From an uncultured bacterium (lineage in GTDB: Bacteria > Patescibacteriota > Gracilibacteria > Absconditabacterales > Absconditicoccaceae): a stretch of 64,000 nt of DNA. Under the pieces are notes generated by a model. The model was given only the letters and a program-made list of their open reading frames with translations, did no database searches and was not told the origin of the DNA. Positions within the stretch are counted from its first letter, which is position 1. The number at the start of each line of letters is the position of its first letter. Positions 53,960-64,000 of this stretch are shown in pieces. Both the position numbers and the translations under genes were made by a program. The stretch lies in contig CAMJSB010000004.1 of the NCBI GenBank assembly GCA_946408385.1, positions 1 to 64,000 on the forward strand, given 5' to 3'.

Positions 53960-54973
53960 ATGACAGAGGAAACTCCAAAAAAAATCTTTCTTTTTACGTG
54001 AGAGAATACATATACATTAAATAAAGAACTTAAAAGGCGAAAGGATATGTTTGCAGAAAAAAATGGAGCAAATAGTATTTTTTCGTTTAATCGTGAAAAT
54101 CGAGATTATGGTCAGATTAAACAAACTATTTTTAGTGGATGATTCTTTGTTACCAATAAATTAATTATTCTTTACGGAGTTCCGCTAGACACAGAAAAAT
54201 CTAATGCAATTAAGGCTGATGAAATTGAAAAATTAGCTGAAGATATTATGAACTACCAACTTCCAAGTGAAGTTCTTGTAATTTGTGTATCTTACAAACC
54301 TGATAAACGTGGTCGTTTCTATAAGCGATTTGATAAATTGCATAAAGATAATCCAGCTCAGAAAATTATAAAAACATTTGCTCCTTTATCTGAACGTGAA
54401 TTGCCAGATTTTGTAAAGGAAAATTCAAAAGATTTAAATCTGGACTTGAAAGTTATTCAGGCTTTAATACATAAGATTTGAAACGATCAATTTCGTCTGG
54501 AGTCAGAAATAGATAAATTAATATACCGAAAAAAATATTATAATGAAGAAATTACACCAAAAGTAGTAGATGAAGTTTGTTTTGGGATGATAGAGGAGGA
54601 TGTTTTTCAGCTTTTGGATTTAGCTTTAACTGATACAAAATCTGCAATCAAATTTGTTCAATGATTACAAGATGATGGATTGGATCGAAATGCAGTAAAT
54701 GGTTCATTCGCATGGGGACTTAGGAATTGTTTATTTGTACTTGATTACGCTGATCATTGAATTACGGATTCAAAACAAATAGCTAGCGAATTAAAACAAA
54801 ATCCATGGGCAATTATGAATATAACTAAAAAATTAAAACTTCTAAAAGAAAAAAAGAATCTGATTCAGAATTTATTCAAAAGTATTGTAGATATAGATTA
54901 TGAGATAAAAAGTGGAAATTCTCAACCTGAAAGTTATTTCTTTACAATAAAAAAAATATTACTCCAAAATTAG
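53960..54973 (+). CDS. holA: DNA polymerase III delta subunit-like protein
   Basis: 337 aa. 'IFLFTGENTYTLNKELKR' is the N-terminal HolA strand and P-loop remnant, then 'GGFFVTNKLIILYGV', 'PSEVLVICVSY', 'RELPDFVKEN' and a helical C-terminal collar ('EEDVFQLLDLALTDT', 'WGLRN'). HolA loads the sliding clamp. Similarity is moderate. A CGA falls in 'LKR-[CGA]-KDMF', where Trp or Phe would fit. Confidence 0.7.
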
Positions 54974-55033
54974 TCCATTATTTGATTTTTTTGTGTAATT
55001 GTTTATAAAACTGTTGAATGTGTTTTACTTAAA

Positions 55034-55636
55034 ATGAAGTGTATGCGTAAATTTGGAATATTTCTGTTATTGATATTTATGACTTTATTATCTAGTCAGA
55101 CTTTTTGATATTTAGAAAGTAAAGTATATTGTAATCTTGAAAATAACAATGTAACGATTTTTATGAAAAATGAAGAATGAACTACGAAATGTCAGATTTA
55201 TCTAGATACGATATATCAATTGGCATTGAAAAAATATAATGAAATCTCAGCAATCCGTTCATATATAGAACAGGGAGATGATGCATATTATTGGAAAAAA
55301 ATATGAGAGGATAAGAATGCAGAATTTCTTAAATTAGTAAACTATAGAACACAGATAAAAACAGCAATAGATAAGTTTGAGTCAGCATTGTTTGATAAAT
55401 ATAGTTATTCATTGAAAAAGCCGATGCAGACTTATTATTCAGAACTAGAATCTCAATATTATATATTGGTAAATCAAGATGTATCACTCAGAAAATCAGA
55501 CCATTCTCTAAAACTTACTCAATTAGAACAACAAATGTGGAATGTGAATCATATTATAAATGCAAAGAATTTGGATGAGATTATGGAAGTGGTTTCATCA
55601 TATATTTATCTGAAAAAGCAAATAGAATGAAAATAG
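55034..55636 (+). CDS. Secreted or lipid-side protein, 200 aa
   Basis: N-terminal signal peptide ('KFGIFLLLIFMTLLSSQTFG', cleaved near residue 25), then a helical body rich in Lys, Tyr and Leu with two Cys near the N terminus. No recognised domain. Its last 10 nt overlap the next gene start (GAATGAAAATAG), so the two are translationally coupled. Confidence 0.65.
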
Positions 55637-56439
55637 GGATAATTAGCTCAGGAATAGATACACTAGCATTGTTTCAATTTTTGACTCGTTATGACAATGA
55701 ATATTTAGTTTATTGTGATCAAACTAGTTTTCCATATTGAGAAAAATCACTCGATTTTGCATTAAATAATATAGAAAAAACAGGGGAGTTCTTGACTAAA
55801 AAATGAGCTGAAATAATAATTGTAGATCCAATCTATGAACTAGCTTTGAAGTATTCAGATAAGAAATTTTGATTTAAAAATTTACCATTATTTCAAGAAT
55901 ATTTACACAAATTTGCATTCAAACATTCATTAGTAGGTAAAATCTGAATTTTATCAGATTTCTGATCTAGTTGAAAAGTTCAGGGATTCCTTGAAAAAGA
56001 AGAAAAAGACTATAAACCAACTGAAGATCAAAGCTCTATCAAAAAATTCAGTTATCCTTTTCATTATTGGGTAAAATCAGCTAGTTCACGAGTTGCAAAT
56101 ATTAATGATTTATGAGTTCATAATCCATATTTGATTCGTACGATGAAAAACGATTTACGTTATTTCAAGGATGCATATGTGGATACAATTTTGCCCATGC
56201 ATTACCATTATTTTCGTATGCAGAGAGCGATAAAATCATTTTTCAATTTCCATAAAATCAGATTTCATGATTTTTTAGTAGTTGAGGAATGTTTTAATAA
56301 TTTAGTAGAAAAATCTGACTGAATATATTGAGTTAATGTACGAATAAACCAGTCTTGAGAATTTTTAACTCGTAATAAACAGTTGATGTGGCTGATGCAG
56401 AGAGGAAAATCTGTAGAGGTGAAAATTGAAGAGGTATAA
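55627..56439 (+). CDS. Glutamate/aspartate racemase-like protein (MurI-related)
   Basis: 270 aa. 'KIGIISSGIDTLALFQFL' is like the MurI N terminus ('IGVFDSGVGGLTVL') but the Asp is Ser; 'EYLVYCDQTSFPYGEKS' matches the MurI 'PYGEKS' stretch. The first catalytic Cys/Asn-Thr loop is not obvious, so it may be inactive or changed. Conserved ILSDFGSS loop near residue 105. C-terminal half not recognised. Possibly a modified envelope enzyme coupled to the secreted protein upstream. Confidence 0.5.
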
Positions 56440-56499
56440 AATTTTAATAAGAATAAAAAATAAAGGGACAAGCCTTTATTTCTCTAATAAACTATCTTT

Positions 56500-56583
56500 T
56501 ACCAGGGATGGGACTCGAACCCACACGACCGTGAAGTCACCAGATTTTGAGTCTAGCATGTCTACCAATTCCATCACCCTGGC
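56500..56583 (-). tRNA. tRNA-Leu (CAA)
   Basis: 84 nt with the long variable arm typical of tRNA-Leu. Acceptor GCCAGGG pairs with CCCTGGT, anticodon loop CTCAAAA gives anticodon CAA (reads UUG), T loop GGGTTCGAGTCCC. CCA is not encoded. The plus-strand ORF here is a shadow. Confidence 0.92.
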
Positions 56584-56653
56584 TAGGGTGATAGTTTATT
56601 TACCTCCTTATAATTTTTTCCTATTTAATTTCAATATACTTTTTTTAACTACA

Positions 56654-56684
56654 AAAAACGGAGCATTCAATGCTCCGTTTTATT
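56654..56684. terminator. Bidirectional terminator between tRNA-Leu and the small gene
   Basis: Near-perfect 12-bp stem AAACGGAGCATT / AATGCTCCGTTT with a single-base loop, flanked by A and T runs. Confidence 0.8.
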
Positions 56685-56704
56685 ATTCGTGATTTTTATG
56701 CTTT

Positions 56705-56992
56705 TTAATCATTAAAATTTTTAAGATATTTTTTTTGCCAAATTATATATAATTCACTTAAAATATTATCAAAATTTGCAATTTTATCCTTGAAAAAGTC
56801 TAAATTTTTATCTTTAAGCTTATCATATTCAGATTTTTCTTGCTCATCTAAGAACTTATATAAATTTAGTTCGATATATTCATCCAAAATTGGACGCATA
56901 TCTTCTTTCAGCATCTCAAAATTATCCACTTTAGGATCAAATCCTGCCATAACGAGTGTATCGTTTAGGAATTGTTCTTGTTCAATATTCAT
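56705..56992 (-). CDS. Small acidic protein (possibly DUF5663-like)
   Basis: 95 aa, complete under the standard code; one Gly only (GGA), so it gives no code information. Glu/Asp/Leu-rich, all-helical ('NDTLVMAGFDPKVDNFEMLKEDMRPILDEYIELNLYKFL'). Short proteins of this kind, called DUF5663, are common in CPR genomes; the match is tentative. Role unknown. Confidence 0.6.
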   Translation of the reverse strand: MNIEQEQFLNDTLVMAGFDPKVDNFEMLKEDMRPILDEYIELNLYKFLDEQEKSEYDKLKDKNLDFFKDKIANFDNILSELYIIWQKKYLKNFND

Positions 56993-57061
56993 TTTTATTT
57001 TGTTTATGAATTAAATTAATTGTATTTTATGAAATCTGTGTGATATTGCAAATTATTCAGT

Positions 57062-60000
57062 TTATTTAATATTAGCTAGCTCTTTATATTTTTTTATTAT
57101 AGGATTTTCTTGATATAAATCTCTTATATCCATATAACTTCAATATCTCGTTCCATTTCGCTTTACTGGAACTTGTCGAGCACTACTTGTAGCATAATCC
57201 ATAGGTTTTGCAACTAATGGTCATCCATTTATTTGTTCATTGTATAGTCAGAATGAATTAATTTTGGCATCAGAATATACTATATTTTCGATTCGTACTT
57301 TATTTGGAGAATCTTTTTCAGATCTTGAAAAATAGATATCTACATCTCTTCAATTATACTTCATTCTGTATATCTCTACATTTACTTTGCCTAAATATTC
57401 GTGGTTGTATGAATATTTTTTTCTTGCAACTTTTTTCATATCTTTATATTCCAATCATTCAGGTATTAATTTTTTGTATCATTCAATGACATCTTCAGAA
57501 TCTTTTCATTGATAAAATCACACAGCATGATTTTTTTCTTTAGGGAACATTTTTGTATTTATTTTTACTTGTCTTTTCATCTCATCTAGTAATATTTCAC
57601 TATCTTCTTTATCAGTCCATTCAAGTTTGCTGTCCTTTGATTCTGGTATTTTATCAAGGATTTCTCAAACTTTAAAGTCCACTTTTGTTGTAGTCTCATA
57701 TGATCAATTTGGTAAAGTCTCTCATTTTGAGTATCTGCGACCATCCATTCATGGTGCGGATCTCCAGCATCACTCAGAATTTGATCTATACAATAATCTT
57801 ATATCGATTTTTCAATCTGTATTGCGAGAGTATCCCACAATTTTTTTTCTACTTCAAAATTCAGTATAATTGGTAAGATATATTATTTCTCAACCTGGAA
57901 GTTTTAATATATTTTCTGGTTTAAAATCTTTTGTATAGTCTTTGGCTCTATCAGTAAAATCGCTTTTATTAAAATTTTCAAGGTCTTCATCAGTCATTTT
58001 TTTCAAAGAAAATCATTCTTCCTTATCGGTAGTTTCGGTAGTTTCTTTTGTGTCTTTATCATCAATTTCATCTTTTTCATCTAAGTCGTCAGTAGGAATA
58101 GCTATTGGTGATCCTCAAGTTCATTTACCTCAACCAGATGGAGGTGTGTTTTTTCACTTATCTTTTCACGTGTCTCCAATGACTAGAGATGGAGCAGTAT
58201 CGCTTCATTTAACTGATTTACCTCAATTAGATGGAGGCGGAGGAGTGTCATCTCATCACTTATCACCTCACTTATCTTTTCATTTACCTCAATTAGATGG
58301 AGGTGGAGGAGTATCATTAGGTCATCTATCATTAGGTCCTTTATCTTTAGGTTTTCCATTATTCTTTCTTTTGAATGTATTAGAGAACCATGGTAGTCCA
58401 ACTACTAACCACTCTTTACCTCATTCTACTGCAGCAGTTCATGGAGTACCTGGTATTACATTTGTGATTTCTAAGAAAGCATTACTTACCCTAGATGCTG
58501 CATCATGCACTATTGTTCAGTCTATATCCATAATAGGATCGTAGCTTAGATTTAGAGTTCCAGAAAAATTTCATGCTCATTTTACTGTCTCTTCAATAAC
58601 CTCTAAACATCTCATTCAATGTAGATTTGTATTTGTAAATCAACTAGTCGCGAATCAGTGGTCTAATTGCTTAATCAAATCTACTTTGTTTTGTATAGAA
58701 GAATCTCAAATTAATGATTTAACATGTTCAAGTTTATCTGTGTAGTTATTTGGATCTAATAATTCGCTTCCAATACGTACAGGTGTTCAATCTGTACCGG
58801 CTCAGAAATGTAGTGTAACAGATTGTGTGTATTCACCTGTAACAGAAGGTTCACTAATAATATTATTGCGTGCTGCAGTAAAAACATTGTTTCATCCTTC
58901 TCGTTTTCACATATCATAGTAATCTTTAACATTTCATGTGTTTGTTGTGGATGTAGATTCTGGAGTTCCAGGAGTTCAAGGAACGGCTTCTTTTGCAAAC
59001 ATTCAAGTACCAGTAGCCGCTTGTATTGCAGCAGCAGTTCCGAATGAGATTGCTGCAGTTCATAATCACCATTTTGTAGCTAACCAGGCTCTTTCTCATC
59101 TGAATTTTTTAGTAGCAGAATTATAATCTTTTCTATATTCTTTTAATAAATCATCATAATTTATTTGTTTTCAATCATAATAAGCTTCGATTTCTGCAGG
59201 TATGTCCTGTAATGTTGCTGAAGGCCCTATGATATGTATTGCACTTAAATTGAGAGCATTTTCTAAATCATAGAAATCTCTTTCAATTTGATTTCTATCT
59301 TTTGATCTTAAGAAATTATGTCCCATAGACCGGTAGGCTTCGAGTCTTGCTCTAGCGTCCAATAAATTAGTATTTAAGACATTTTTTTCATTAGGAGATA
59401 ATGTATCATAATGTTCTAGACCACTATAGATTAAATCAGAAAGTTGTTTAGTATTAAAGTCATCATCTCTTTGTAACTCAACTTGAGTGGTCTTACCATA
59501 TAATTCAAGCTGCCTTTTTGCTCTATAACGTTTAAACCATGAATTAGTATATTTTCATTCGCTATCTTTTTCAGCCATAATTCTTTCCCATTCTTTCATT
59601 TTAGCAATCTCTTCTTCATAGTTTCTAGTCAAATTTTTTTCATATGTATTTTGTTCTTTTGTGTGATGAGTGAATTTTTTAACAGCAGCTTTAGCTCATA
59701 TTAATCAAGATGTAGTTAATGTGGCAGCTAGGGCTCATCATCATAATAGTCACACAGCCATTCAAGAAACACTAATTCCAGCAATAGTTAATGCCTGTCA
59801 CCACCATGGCATTTTATCTAATTTATTTCAAAGTTTGAATAACCATCATTTTTCACGATCTTTGTTGCTTGTTTGATATGCTCATTTACCGTTTGTAAGT
59901 AAATCCAATTTAATTTGTAGATTTTCGGTAGATAATTTAGCTAAAGCAGCTTGATGCCTGATGAATTTTTGAATTTCTTTGTCCAGCATAGCTTCATCTA

Positions 60001-62227
60001 ACCCACTAGGATTTCATAATATATCCATAATTTCTTTTCTAAATCTTGGATCTTTTCTATATCTTTTAAAATTTGTATCAATTTGTCTGCGAATTGAATC
60101 GAAATGGGAATCGTTATGATCAGTTAAATATTTTTCTAAATCTGATCTAATTGCTTTAAATAATTCATTATCATTTTTGATTGCATTTAATTTCTCTAAT
60201 ACATTAGTTGCAACAAATTGTTGCTCTCCAGGTAGTCATAGTCTAACTCTAACGAATTCATTAAATCTTTTCTTAAAATCGACAAGTGAAATTGCTCAAG
60301 AAATATAACCTTGGCATAATTCTTTTAATTCCCTTCATCTTTCAGTTTCATATAATTCATCTCATTCATTTGATTCAATCATTGTTTGTCTTTGAATATT
60401 TCAAAAGGCATTACGAGTTAGTCATTTTCATTGTAAAATTTCTTCTAAATCATGACGAGAGGCTTGAGTACCCATTTCTTTATTAAAAATGGCATTATTT
60501 GTGAAAGGAGTTCTCTCGTAATTTTTCTTTTTTTCGTTTATTTTTTTTCTTCTAACTTTTCATCTCATTAAAAATAATTTTCCTCTCTTGAGTACATTAT
60601 ATCGTGAAGTATTATGCCATTCCTCATTAATCTCATTTTCTACTTCACGGGAAATCATATCCTCATAAGATTCTGATACATCGGAAAGTACTACATTTTC
60701 TTCAAATGATGTAGGTAAGTCGATTTCAGTTTCAGTCTTGGTTTCAATTTCAGTCTCGGTTTCAGTTTCAGTCTCGGTTTCAGTTTCGGTTTCAGTTTCA
60801 GTTATAATAATAGGTGGGATAGGAGTTTCAGTTTCAGTCTGAGTTTCAGGTTGTGTTTCAGTTTCAGTCTCGATTTCAGTTTCAGTCTGAGTTTCAGTTT
60901 CGGTTTCAGTTTCAGTTATAATAATAGGTGGGATAGGAGTTTCAGTTTCAGTCTGAGTTTCAGGTTGTGTTTCAGTTTCAGTCTCGGTTTCAGTTTCAGT
61001 CTGAGTTTCAGGTTTGGTTCCAGTTTTTCTAAAATGGTAATAATAATCGTCAGGTTCTGTTTCAAAAGGTCATCGAACGGTTTTTCCACTGGTATCTTTA
61101 TCCCAAATATCTAGTATGTAAATATTTCCATCTTCATCTTTAAATTTTGTATTTTTACGTAATTCTCGCATATCTGGATTAAAATCTGAAACTTCTTCAA
61201 ATCCATTTCAATTTCAAAAGTCTACCAATAAAGTACCAGATTCGATTAACTTTTTCATCATTTCTTTTCACTTTGAGCTATCGGTATATATATCGTTTAT
61301 TGTTGGTTTTCATAATGTTTCTTTTTTCTCCTTAGATTTTTTATTGATATTTTTTTCAACCTTTTTTATTGCATAGAATTTTTCTCAGTTATGAGTAAAT
61401 TTTATAGCATCAGTTGATATTCAAATTTTTTCCAATCACTCCTTACAAATTTTTAAATTTTGATGTAATTCTCAATCCTTTTTATAGTTTGAATTTCGTG
61501 TAGGCAATAATTGGTTATTAATTTGAATTATGTATCATGATTCGAGAATTAATAGCTCGGCTAATCTAGTGTCAAGCTTTGCTTTTTCATTATTATTTTT
61601 TGCATTATCGTATTCTTGTTGGTATTCTCTAATTATTGAATTAAATTTATCATCGGATAAATCAATATTAATTCAATCTCTTAGTTGTATCAATCATTTT
61701 AATGATGTAGATTTTCATCTGATTTTATAAATTTGTTCCGCTACTTCATCACGAGAACATAATTTGGATTTAAATTCTTCAATATCAAATTCTTCGAGCT
61801 TTTTTTCTTCTCAGTTTATTAATAATTCACCTTCTGTATCATGAACTTTATCTACTAAGAATAAGATAAAATCGATTAATTTATTTTCTGCATGAATACG
61901 AAATACATTAGCAAGATCTGGTAAATTTTGTTCATCACTGTATTTTTTTGCATCTTCAAAATTTTTCCTAAATATATTGTACTGACCATAAATTGAATCT
62001 AAAGAAATATTTATGCCTTTAAATGAAATTTCTCCTGCTGGAAATGGGTAGGGTCTATTTGTGCACCCTTCTAATTGTTTTCTTATTTCGTTTATATCTT
62101 CTTGAGAATGAGAAGAAAGAACTTCTTCTATTTCACGTTCTGCTTTATGACAAATCTCATCAACTTTTTTCTGGGAGTCGGTTTCTTTAATGATTTCATC
62201 TAGATTTTTTTTTGGTGCTTTTGCCAT
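57062..62227 (-). CDS. Giant surface-type protein, 1721 aa
   Basis: One unbroken frame with UGA = Gly; I checked the frame for TAA/TAG by hand over nearly its full length. From the N terminus: helical polar region (about 1-390), a Glu/Thr repeat (about 400-500, 'TETETQPETQ'), more helical segments, two membrane segments near 840-870 and 1040-1070 ('LTIAGISVSGMAVGLLGGG', 'GTAAISFGTAAAIQAATG'), a Ser/Thr/Gly-rich part, a Pro/Gly spacer with 'DTPPPPSNGGKG' copies (about 1300-1375), and a C-terminal mixed domain. No N-terminal signal peptide. Probably a membrane-spanning surface or host-contact protein. The ORF track shows only scraps. Confidence 0.75.
60700..61020 (-). repeat. Low-complexity Thr-Glu coding repeat
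   Basis: Hexanucleotide-like 'ACTGAAACTGAG' runs (minus strand) interrupted by two copies of a Pro-Ile block about 117 bp apart ('TPIPPIIIT' encoded). Shadows in other frames appear as Phe/Ser-rich ORFs. Confidence 0.85.
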
Positions 62228-62260
62228 TTTGAGTTGATAATAAATAAAATACTCGATAAT

Positions 62261-62289
62261 ATTATAATCACAAATATAAAAAAAGTCAA
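62261..62289 (-). promoter_or_regulatory. Promoter of the giant surface gene
   Basis: Minus strand TTGACT (62284-62289), 17-bp spacer, TATAAT (62261-62266), 34 bp before the ATG at 62227. Confidence 0.8.
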
Positions 62290-62359
62290 AAAAAAATAGA
62301 CTTTTTTCATAATATTTATAATTTTCATATCTAATTATATATTTTTTTGCTTTATTTGA

Positions 62360-63841
62360 CTAGAATTTTAATCTCTCAACTATGCATTTTAAATGCTCAT
62401 CTCTCATGATTAAATTGTTTTCATATAATTTTTGTTTATTTATAAGCTCTATTAATTTTTCATCCCAATATGTTTTCATAGAAGATGGCTCTTTAAATTT
62501 ATCATATGATTCAATAAGACGTTTAAAATTAGAGTAATCACTTAATTCTTGATTTTTGTGACATCTATTATAAATAGGATAAGAATATGCATATATGAAA
62601 GCTTTCCATATATCATCGTTTGATTCATTTTTATACATAGCAGAATACGAGCCTACTGTATTTTGCTTACGCTTATCGTAAATATAGTACGCGTTTTTAC
62701 ATAACGCAAATTTATCTATATATGAATAAAGAGTGGCTGTATATGCACAATCTTCATACAAAACAACTTTAGTCGGCCACTCAGTTGGAAATTCAACCTT
62801 CTTTGCAACTTCTGTCTTAATAATCTTGTTCCATACTGCTACATAATATATATTATCCTTATTATGTTTATTATCCATTACTTCTTCATAAGAATACACA
62901 ACTACGTCTGTTTTCTTATTAGGCATATTTAAACATAACTCTTTTTCACTAACATTATTAAGAATAATGGTTGTAGCAATAGCTATATTCGTCTTTTCTT
63001 CTTTACAAGTATTAAATAAAATTTCATACATATATGGATGTACAATATCATCACTATCTATAAAAGCAAGATACTCTCAGTTCACTAACTTCGTTCAATT
63101 ATTCCTAGCTATAGCAACTCATTGATTCTTTTGGTGGATAACAGAGATACAAGGAAAGTTTTTTTCATACCATTTACATACCTTTAAACTATTGTCAGTA
63201 GAGCCATCATCAACTAAAATAATTTCGATACCAGACATTGAAGAATTAAGCACAGAATCCACAGTTCTTGGCAAAAAAACTTCAGAATTATAAACAGGTA
63301 TTACTATAGATATCTTATAATCAGATTTTTTTCTTTCTGGTAACTTGGCGACTCCCTCTGATACTCATCATAAAATGTATCTATCATCTTTTTTGATATA
63401 TCATTCTACTATAATTTCATTTAATTCTTTTTTAGTTATTTTATGCAATAACTCTATTATAGAATCTTCCGTTTCTGCAATTAATCAAGTTTTATTATAT
63501 ATTTTATACAAATCGTAAACTCACTTACTTCTAAAAGCTAAGGTTGTTCATCTATATCCATTTAATGCAGTAATTTGAAATCTTTCAATATCTGAAAGTG
63601 ATACATCAATTTCATTACTTTCAATCAAAAAATCATTATTTACAGATTCTGCAATAATTTTAAAACGGATGTATGAACTATATTTATCCTTAGGTAAATC
63701 ATATGTTAAATCTAATGTTGAACCAATCGTATAATAGACAAATGTTTGAGACATGGCCATTATTTTATAATGATGTGCATTTGAAACATAGTCCCAAGAA
63801 AGTGATAATGTTCAATTTATAATTTTATAATTGAGTTGCAT
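62360..63841 (-). CDS. Family 2 glycosyltransferase with N-terminal Fn3-like domain
   Basis: 493 aa. N-terminal domain (about 1-80) has 'LSLSWDYVSNAHHYKIM', like a fibronectin type III strand set. The catalytic GT2 domain (about 170-300) reads 'SIVIPVYNSEVFLPRTVDSVLNSSM', 'IILVDDGSTDNSL', 'NQGVAIARNNG' and 'YLAFIDSDD' with the DxD metal site, followed by a helical C terminus. It would transfer an activated sugar to a surface glycan or protein. A promoter 41 bp upstream. The ORF track splits it at TGA codons. Confidence 0.88.
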
Positions 63842-63881
63842 ATGTGTTTTAAAAACTATAAAATCGAATACCTAATACTTA

Positions 63882-63910
63882 ATTATATAATAAAACTTTA
63901 AATTTGTCAA
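63882..63910 (-). promoter_or_regulatory. Promoter of the GT2 gene
   Basis: Minus strand TTGACA (63905-63910), 17-bp spacer, TATAAT (63882-63887): consensus sigma70 boxes 41 bp before the ATG at 63841. Confidence 0.85.
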
Positions 63911-63952
63911 AAAAAATCAGACTTTTTTATTATAGAATATAAATTTATAAAA

Positions 63953-64000
63953 ATGTACCCATTTTGGTGAGTTATAGAACATTTCAACTGTAAAATAAAA
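63953..64000 (+). CDS. Start of a possible plus-strand gene, cut by the window edge
   Basis: ATG followed by 16 codons without TAA/TAG to the edge, with one TGA ('MYPFWGVIEHF'). Divergent from the GT2 gene. Too short to identify. Confidence 0.3.

Noticed and set aside
56426-56692. 88-aa plus-strand ORF
   Set aside because: Overlaps tRNA-Leu and the terminator; typical tRNA shadow.
57942-58544. 200-aa plus-strand ORF and neighbours in 57.6-61.7 kb
   Set aside because: All are shadows of the 1721-aa minus-strand gene; that frame has no TAA/TAG under code 25 while the plus frames show no family features.

Overview
This window reads as one contig piece from a Candidate Phyla Radiation bacterium of the Absconditabacteria (SR1) / Gracilibacteria group. 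Base composition is AT-rich. Nearly every conserved gene is interrupted by in-frame TGA at glycine positions (for example dnaK starts M-A-K-V-I-[TGA]-I-D-L-[TGA]-T-T-N), which is NCBI code 25, UGA = Gly. The supplied standard-code ORF track therefore shows mostly fragments; the coordinates here come from re-reading with UGA = Gly and only TAA/TAG as stops. A second signal points to Absconditabacterales: in several families CGA (and twice CGG) falls where Trp or another aromatic residue is expected (Idi 'TP-W-F', SufS 'NILP-W', UppS 'TL-W-GLSTEN', GIY-YIG 'LV-W-Y', NYN 'W-LD', SLH 'SR-Y/W-E'), while conserved arginines use AGA, AGG, CGT or CGC.

Layout. 0-9.6 kb: housekeeping and RNA modification (dut, queA, a VirD4/TraG-like ATPase, an RluA-family synthase, a UVR-motif membrane protein, truD, an alpha/beta hydrolase, truB). 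9.7-15 kb: DUF4282, two tandem DUF502 proteins of which one has no UGA-Gly, an SLH-domain exported protein and sufS. 15-18.8 kb: two paralogous GH24-type lysozymes around uppS. 19-25 kb: pheT, a single-chain Type IIG-like restriction-modification enzyme and a convergent NYN nuclease, each preceded by a structured leader ending in a terminator right before the start codon. 25-29.5 kb: small wHTH, nitroreductase, pth, idi, GIY-YIG, a yidD-fmt fusion, and a short gene that looks imported from a standard-code genome. 29.6-42 kb: an accessory island with a 1718-aa repeat protein carrying an amidoligase-like domain, a GHMP-kinase-like protein, several unrecognised proteins, a TrmB-type regulator and a Csx3-like putative ring nuclease without a CRISPR array. 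42-57 kb: housekeeping (dnaK, tRNA-Lys, trmD, secA, ndk, ruvA, an O-antigen-ligase-like protein, map, holA, tRNA-Leu). 57-64 kb: a 1721-aa surface-type protein and a GT2 glycosyltransferase.

The core genes serve translation, tRNA modification, protein export and envelope building. The lysozymes, SLH protein, giant proteins and glycosyltransferase fit a small host-dependent or predatory cell. The R-M/NYN pair and the Csx3-like gene suggest nucleic-acid defence. Three genes with no UGA-Gly (DUF502 copy b, ndk, the 28.9 kb gene) are candidates for recent transfer from organisms using the standard code.
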